Of a stretch of DNA of 5,394 bases, positions 3,937-5,394 are shown piece by piece. A program made the position numbers and the translations under genes. Under the pieces are notes generated by a model. It was not told where the DNA came from, ran no database searches, and saw only the letters and a list, made by a program, of their open reading frames with translations. Source of the stretch: an uncultured Ruminococcus sp. (GTDB lineage: Bacteria > Bacillota > Clostridia > Oscillospirales > Ruminococcaceae); the NCBI GenBank assembly GCA_946544695.1, contig CAMNMO010000218.1, positions 1 through 5,394 of the forward strand, read 5' to 3'. Positions within the stretch are counted from its first letter, which is position 1. Each line of letters begins with the position of its first letter.

Positions 3937-5331
3937 ATGGAAAAGACAAATTTGGAAAAGCGTAATTCCTTTTCCAGCTCACTGGGCTTCGTGCTGGCGG
4001 CAGCAGGCTCGGCAGTCGGACTGGGAAACATCTGGCGTTTCCCCTACCTTGCAGCCAAAAACGGCGGCGGTATCTTTCTGGTGGTCTACCTGATACTGGC
4101 AGTCACCTTCGGCTTCACGCTGCTGGTAACGGAAGTCGCACTGGGCAGAAAGACCAGGCAGGGCTGCCTGACAGCCTACGGCAAGGTGCATAAAAAGTCG
4201 GCGTGGATAGGCGTTTTCGCTGAGATAGTGCCCTTCATGATACTGCCCTATTACTGCATAATAGGCGGCTGGGTGCTCAAATACTTCGCAGTGTTCGTCA
4301 CGGGTGACAACCTCAAAGCGGCTGAGGACGGCTATTTCGGGGACTTCATCACATCTCTGCCCTCACCCGTGATCTATGACTTCATCTTCCTTGCAGCCAC
4401 AGCGTTCGTCATCTACAAGGGCGTTAACAAGGGCATTGAAGCCATCAGCAAGGTGCTGATGCCGCTGCTGCTGCTGGCGATAATAGGCATTTCCATATTC
4501 TCCCTGACGCTCAAGGGCGATGGCGGCAGAACAGGTCTTGAGGGTTTCAAGATATTCGTTGTGCCCGATATTTCGGGCATGGGTCCAAAGGAACTGTTCG
4601 GAGTCGTGCTCGATGCGATGGGTCAGCTGTTTTACAGCATCAGCGTCGCTATGGGCATCATGGTCACCTACGGCTCGTATTTCAGTGATGACGACAACCT
4701 GATGAAGTCGGTCAACCGCATCGAGATATTCGATACTCTGGTGGCTTTCCTGGCAGGCGTCATGATAATACCCTCAGTTTACGCCTTTCTCGGTGATGAC
4801 GGACTGACGCAGGCAGGTCCGGGACTGATGTTCGTGGCACTGCCCAAGGTGTTTGCGGCAATGGGTCCTGTGGGCAGATGGATAGGCGCTGCCTTCTTCC
4901 TGATGGTGCTGTTTGCAGCGCTGACAAGCTCCATGTCCATTCTCGAAGCTGTCGTTTCGGGTCTTATGGACAAGTTCAAGTGGTCAAGGACAAAGGCTGT
5001 CGTTGTTGAAACAGCCGCTGCACTGGCACTGGGCGTCGTTATCTGTCTGGGCTACAACATCTTCTACTTCGAGCTGAAAATGCCCGCAGGCGGCACAGGT
5101 CAGCTGCTTGATGTGTTCGACTACCTCAGCAACAATATCCTCATGCCCGTCGTGGCAATAAGCACCTGCATACTCATCGGCTGGATAGTAAAGCCCTCGA
5201 CCATCATCGACGAGGCTACCAAAAACGGCGAGAAGTTCGGCAGGCGCATCATGTATATAGTCATGATAAAGTTCATAGAACCCCTGCTGCTGTTCATACT
5301 GCTGCTGGGCGCCTTCGGACTGTTCTCGTGA
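3937..5331 (+). CDS. Neurotransmitter:sodium symporter (SNF) family transporter
   Basis: This 464-residue membrane protein is of the LeuT/MhsT type, importing a small solute, most likely an amino acid, with Na+. About 11 helices are visible, as in many bacterial members; the twelfth of LeuT is absent. Helix 1 holds GSAVGLGNIWRFPY (24-37), with N31 and gate R34 matching LeuT N27 and R30. Y106 in helix 3 aligns with LeuT Y108. The unwound part of helix 6 is FYSISVAMG (232-240). T330 and S331 in helix 8 match the LeuT Na2 ligands T354 and S355, and D395 matches gate D404. In helix 7, D266 aligns with LeuT N286 and A270 with E290. An acidic residue here is known to replace chloride in Cl-independent members. 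Substrate cannot be assigned. It has its own promoter and terminator, so it is probably monocistronic. Confidence 0.95.
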   Translation: MEKTNLEKRNSFSSSLGFVLAAAGSAVGLGNIWRFPYLAAKNGGGIFLVVYLILAVTFGFTLLVTEVALGRKTRQGCLTAYGKVHKKSAWIGVFAEIVPFMILPYYCIIGGWVLKYFAVFVTGDNLKAAEDGYFGDFITSLPSPVIYDFIFLAATAFVIYKGVNKGIEAISKVLMPLLLLAIIGISIFSLTLKGDGGRTGLEGFKIFVVPDISGMGPKELFGVVLDAMGQLFYSISVAMGIMVTYGSYFSDDDNLMKSVNRIEIFDTLVAFLAGVMIIPSVYAFLGDDGLTQAGPGLMFVALPKVFAAMGPVGRWIGAAFFLMVLFAALTSSMSILEAVVSGLMDKFKWSRTKAVVVETAAALALGVVICLGYNIFYFELKMPAGGTGQLLDVFDYLSNNILMPVVAISTCILIGWIVKPSTIIDEATKNGEKFGRRIMYIVMIKFIEPLLLFILLLGAFGLFS

Positions 5332-5352
5332 CCTGTTGAAAAACGCATAAAC

Positions 5353-5389
5353 AGCGGGCGGTGCATCTTTTGCGCTGCCCGCTTTTTTT
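5353..5389 (+). terminator. Intrinsic terminator after the transporter gene
   Basis: AGCGGGCGGTGCA (5353-5365) pairs with TGCGCTGCCCGCT (5371-5383). This gives 13 bp with two G-U pairs and a 5-nt loop TCTTT. A T-run follows at 5383-5389. It starts 22 bases after the transporter stop codon and is a strong Rho-independent terminator. Confidence 0.95.
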
Positions 5390-5394
5390 GTGAC

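Overview
The window reads as an ordinary, densely packed chromosomal stretch of a low- to mid-GC Gram-positive anaerobe. Ruminococcus or a close Oscillospiraceae relative is my best guess. This rests on strong AGGAGG-type ribosome binding sites, frequent ATA and AGA codons next to GC-rich third positions, a clostridial-style carboxynorspermidine synthase, and a lipoprotein with the Ser/Thr-rich linker common in that group. The genus is inference only. I see no mobile element, CRISPR array, tRNA or rRNA.

Left part (1-2835, + strand): three genes run head to tail. They are a carboxynorspermidine/carboxyspermidine synthase (18-1220), an alpha/beta-hydrolase (1324-2118, start moved inward from a GTG at 1249) and endonuclease III, nth (2144-2782). 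A perfect 10-bp intrinsic terminator at 2805-2835 closes the unit. A long hairpin without a U-tract lies between the first two genes. The polyamine enzyme, the hydrolase and the DNA repair enzyme share no obvious pathway, so this looks like co-transcription of housekeeping genes rather than a functional system. The decarboxylase that should follow the synthase in the pathway is not in the window.

Middle part (2836-3630): an unrecognised 92-residue protein (2877-3155, +) converges on a small lipoprotein gene (3238-3630, -). Two hairpins that share the loop string CTTGTGCGG separate them. The lipoprotein has a clear lipobox, an Arg/Ser/Thr/Glu low-complexity linker and a C-terminal tract of about three 11-residue repeats.

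Right part (3631-5394): a 306-bp divergent intergenic region carries a well-formed extended -10 promoter (3772-3800). It is followed by a roughly 130-nt leader that can form several hairpins, some mutually exclusive. The leader precedes an 11-helix neurotransmitter:sodium symporter (SNF) family transporter (3937-5331), which ends at a strong terminator (5353-5389). The transporter is probably a monocistronic amino-acid importer. The leader and the lipoprotein are the parts least explained by known families; nothing here amounts to a clear new multi-gene system.
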